DNA of 64,000 nucleotides, taken from NCBI RefSeq assembly GCF_036320655.1, contig NZ_CP143258.1:1240001-1304000 (forward strand). The letters run 5' to 3'. Each line of letters begins with the position of its first letter. Position 1 is the stretch's first letter. The DNA comes from Porphyromonas pogonae (GTDB taxonomy: Bacteria; Bacteroidota; Bacteroidia; Bacteroidales; Porphyromonadaceae). The notes below the pieces were generated by a model. The model was not told the DNA's origin. It saw only the letters and a list, made by a program, of their open reading frames with translations, and searched no databases. A program made the position numbers and the translations under genes. Shown piece by piece: positions 62,565 to 64,000 of the stretch.

Positions 62565-64000
62565 ATGAAGAAAGCTTTTATTTCTCTTTTGCTTTTCGGA
62601 GTAAGTGCTTGCTTTGCTGCTCATGCGCAGAGTAATCCACTATGGCTTCGTAATGCAGCCATCTCTCCGGATGGCAAAGAAGTTGCTTTTACCTACAAGG
62701 GTGATATATATACCGTATCATCCCAAGGAGGTAGAGCCAATCAAATTACCAGTCAAGAAGCATATGATACCAAACCCGTGTGGTCTCCTTCTGGCAAGCA
62801 GATTGCTTTTGCCAGTGATCGTGAGGGAGGATTCGATGTGTATATTGTAAGTCGTGAAGGGGGGGCTGCACGGCGCATTACTTTCAATTCAGCCAACGAG
62901 ATCCCCGAAGTATTTAAGTCTGATTCCGTATTGCTTATTCAGGCAAATATTCTCCCTGATGTCAAGTTCTCACAGTTTCCGGGGACGTTTTCTCAGATAT
63001 ACCAAGTGAAGATCGATGGTTCGCGTCCCGCTCTATTCTCTTCGTTTCTGATGGAGAACATGTCGCTCCATGGCGATAAGATTCTTTATACCGATAAGAA
63101 AGGCTATGAGGATCCTTGGCGTAAGCATCAAGTTTCATCTATTGCCAGAGACGTATGGATGCTCGATAGAAATAAACATACCAAACTTACATCCTTCAAG
63201 GGTGAAGACAGGAATGCTGTATGGGCAAAAGACGGCAAGACTTATTATTACCTATCCGAACAGGATGGTACCTTCAATGTATATAGCAATAATATTCAGG
63301 GAGGAACACCAAAGCAACTTACCAATTTCAGTAAAAATCCCGTAAGATATCTTTCTGCTGACAATAATAATACGCTTTGTTTTAGTTACAATGGAGAGAT
63401 ATACACCATGCTTCCCGGTGCCGCACCCCGCAAGCTTAATATCAGCATTATCTCCGATAACTACCAAAAGGATGTAGACTACCAGACGTTGAGATCAGGA
63501 GCAGAGTCTATGGCTGTATCGCCCAATGGCAAGGAAATTGCTTTTGTGGCTCGGGGCGATGTGTATGTCACTTCTGTAGAATACGGTACAACCAAACGTA
63601 TCACTAACACTGCCGAACAGGAGCGCGATGTAGATTTCAGACCTGATGGTAGAGGGTTAGTTTATTCAGCAGAGCGTGGTGGCACATGGAATATTTATCA
63701 GACAGAGTTGAGCCGTAAGGAAGACAAGTCATTTTGCTATGCCCGTGACTTGAAAGAGACACAGCTGACCAATACTAAGTCACCCTCTTTCCAACCTATT
63801 TATTCGCCTGACGGTAAAGAAGTCGCTTATCTTGAAGATCGTAGCGAGATTCGTGTATATAATCTGGCAAGTAAACAGAGCCGTACCGTGATGGAAGGTA
63901 AATATAATTACTCTTACATGGATGGTGATCAGGACTTTGCTTGGTCTCCCGATAGTAAATGGATTGTTACCGATTATATTGGAATCGGTGGGTGGAATAA
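62565..64000 (+). CDS. second tricorn-like S41 protease, 3' truncated by the window end
   Basis: The frame is open from ATG 62565 to the end (478 codons). Signal peptide about 1-22 (ending AHAQ), then NPLWLRNAAISPDGKEVAFTYKGDIYTV, which closely parallels the protein at 17612-20878 (NPLWMRYPAISPDGKEIAFSYQGDIYKV). Beta-propeller blades continue throughout (SPSGKQIAFASDREGGFDVYIVS, SPNGKEIAFVARGDVYVTS). The PDZ and S41 domains would lie beyond the window. The two genes are paralogues about 42 kb apart and on opposite strands. Confidence 0.9.
   Translation, partial: MKKAFISLLLFGVSACFAAHAQSNPLWLRNAAISPDGKEVAFTYKGDIYTVSSQGGRANQITSQEAYDTKPVWSPSGKQIAFASDREGGFDVYIVSREGGAARRITFNSANEIPEVFKSDSVLLIQANILPDVKFSQFPGTFSQIYQVKIDGSRPALFSSFLMENMSLHGDKILYTDKKGYEDPWRKHQVSSIARDVWMLDRNKHTKLTSFKGEDRNAVWAKDGKTYYYLSEQDGTFNVYSNNIQGGTPKQLTNFSKNPVRYLSADNNNTLCFSYNGEIYTMLPGAAPRKLNISIISDNYQKDVDYQTLRSGAESMAVSPNGKEIAFVARGDVYVTSVEYGTTKRITNTAEQERDVDFRPDGRGLVYSAERGGTWNIYQTELSRKEDKSFCYARDLKETQLTNTKSPSFQPIYSPDGKEVAYLEDRSEIRVYNLASKQSRTVMEGKYNYSYMDGDQDFAWSPDSKWIVTDYIGIGGWN

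Overview
The window is chromosomal DNA of a Bacteroidales bacterium, most likely Porphyromonadaceae and plausibly Porphyromonas. The grounds are the Bat aerotolerance operon, a short primary sigma factor without an N-terminal extension, many lipoproteins and a TonB-dependent receptor, promoters of the Bacteroidetes form TTG-N20/21-TAnnTTTG, a FeoA-FeoB fusion, and a butyrate-type CoA-transferase. The species cannot be fixed from the sequence alone.

Layout. 1-805: tail of an S41 protease. 1929-6877: nspC, ftsY, rimO and an HU-CCDC81/LysM membrane protein. 7031-15363: moxR, DUF58, an extra membrane protein, then batA-B-C-D-E, followed by a PAP2 phosphatase (15374-16111). 17612-20878: a tricorn-like protease. 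21184-28181: DMT transporter, tRNA-Ala, DUF4286 protein, ruvC, a Fur-family regulator, purA, folC and an MFS carrier. 28620-30896: two unrecognised lipoproteins. 31642-32718: an intact IS982-family insertion. 33384-41788: a probable nucleic-acid scavenging locus (TonB receptor, two DUF5689 lipoproteins, a fimbrillin/NUC1 nuclease fusion, and a divergent secreted EEP nuclease). 42053-49560: thioredoxin-fold protein lacking CXXC, Ser-type sulfatase, CoA-transferase, primary sigma factor, HtrA. 49940-52692: FeoAB and its Cys-rich partner. 52777-52980: two identical tRNA-Arg genes. 53144-55288: S9 peptidase. 57068-62347: a small lipoprotein, acyl-CoA ligase, ApbE, nitroreductase, GT2 and DUF4199. 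62565-end: start of a second tricorn-like protease.

The gene-poor gaps are the most unusual part. (1) Four gaps hold arrays with an exact 22-bp period (5, 7, 6 and 13 units). Three use a TAGTTA core that flips orientation between units; the fourth uses a TAYGATAG core and a 44-bp double unit. Each array lies 0.2-0.35 kb (IS removed) downstream of a promoter-like sequence sharing CTTGACAAAGG and a -7 box, and every promoter points at its array. Two of the modules have a hairpin terminator just before the array, and IS982 has jumped into one. (2) Five near-identical 187-bp MITEs, each flanked by a perfect 5-bp target duplication, sit in four of the gaps; no transposase with matching ends is present.

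The genes otherwise cover envelope and stress functions (Bat, HtrA, tricorn), ferrous iron uptake, housekeeping, and extracellular degradation with import (S9/S41 peptidases, sulfatase, nucleases plus TonB receptor).
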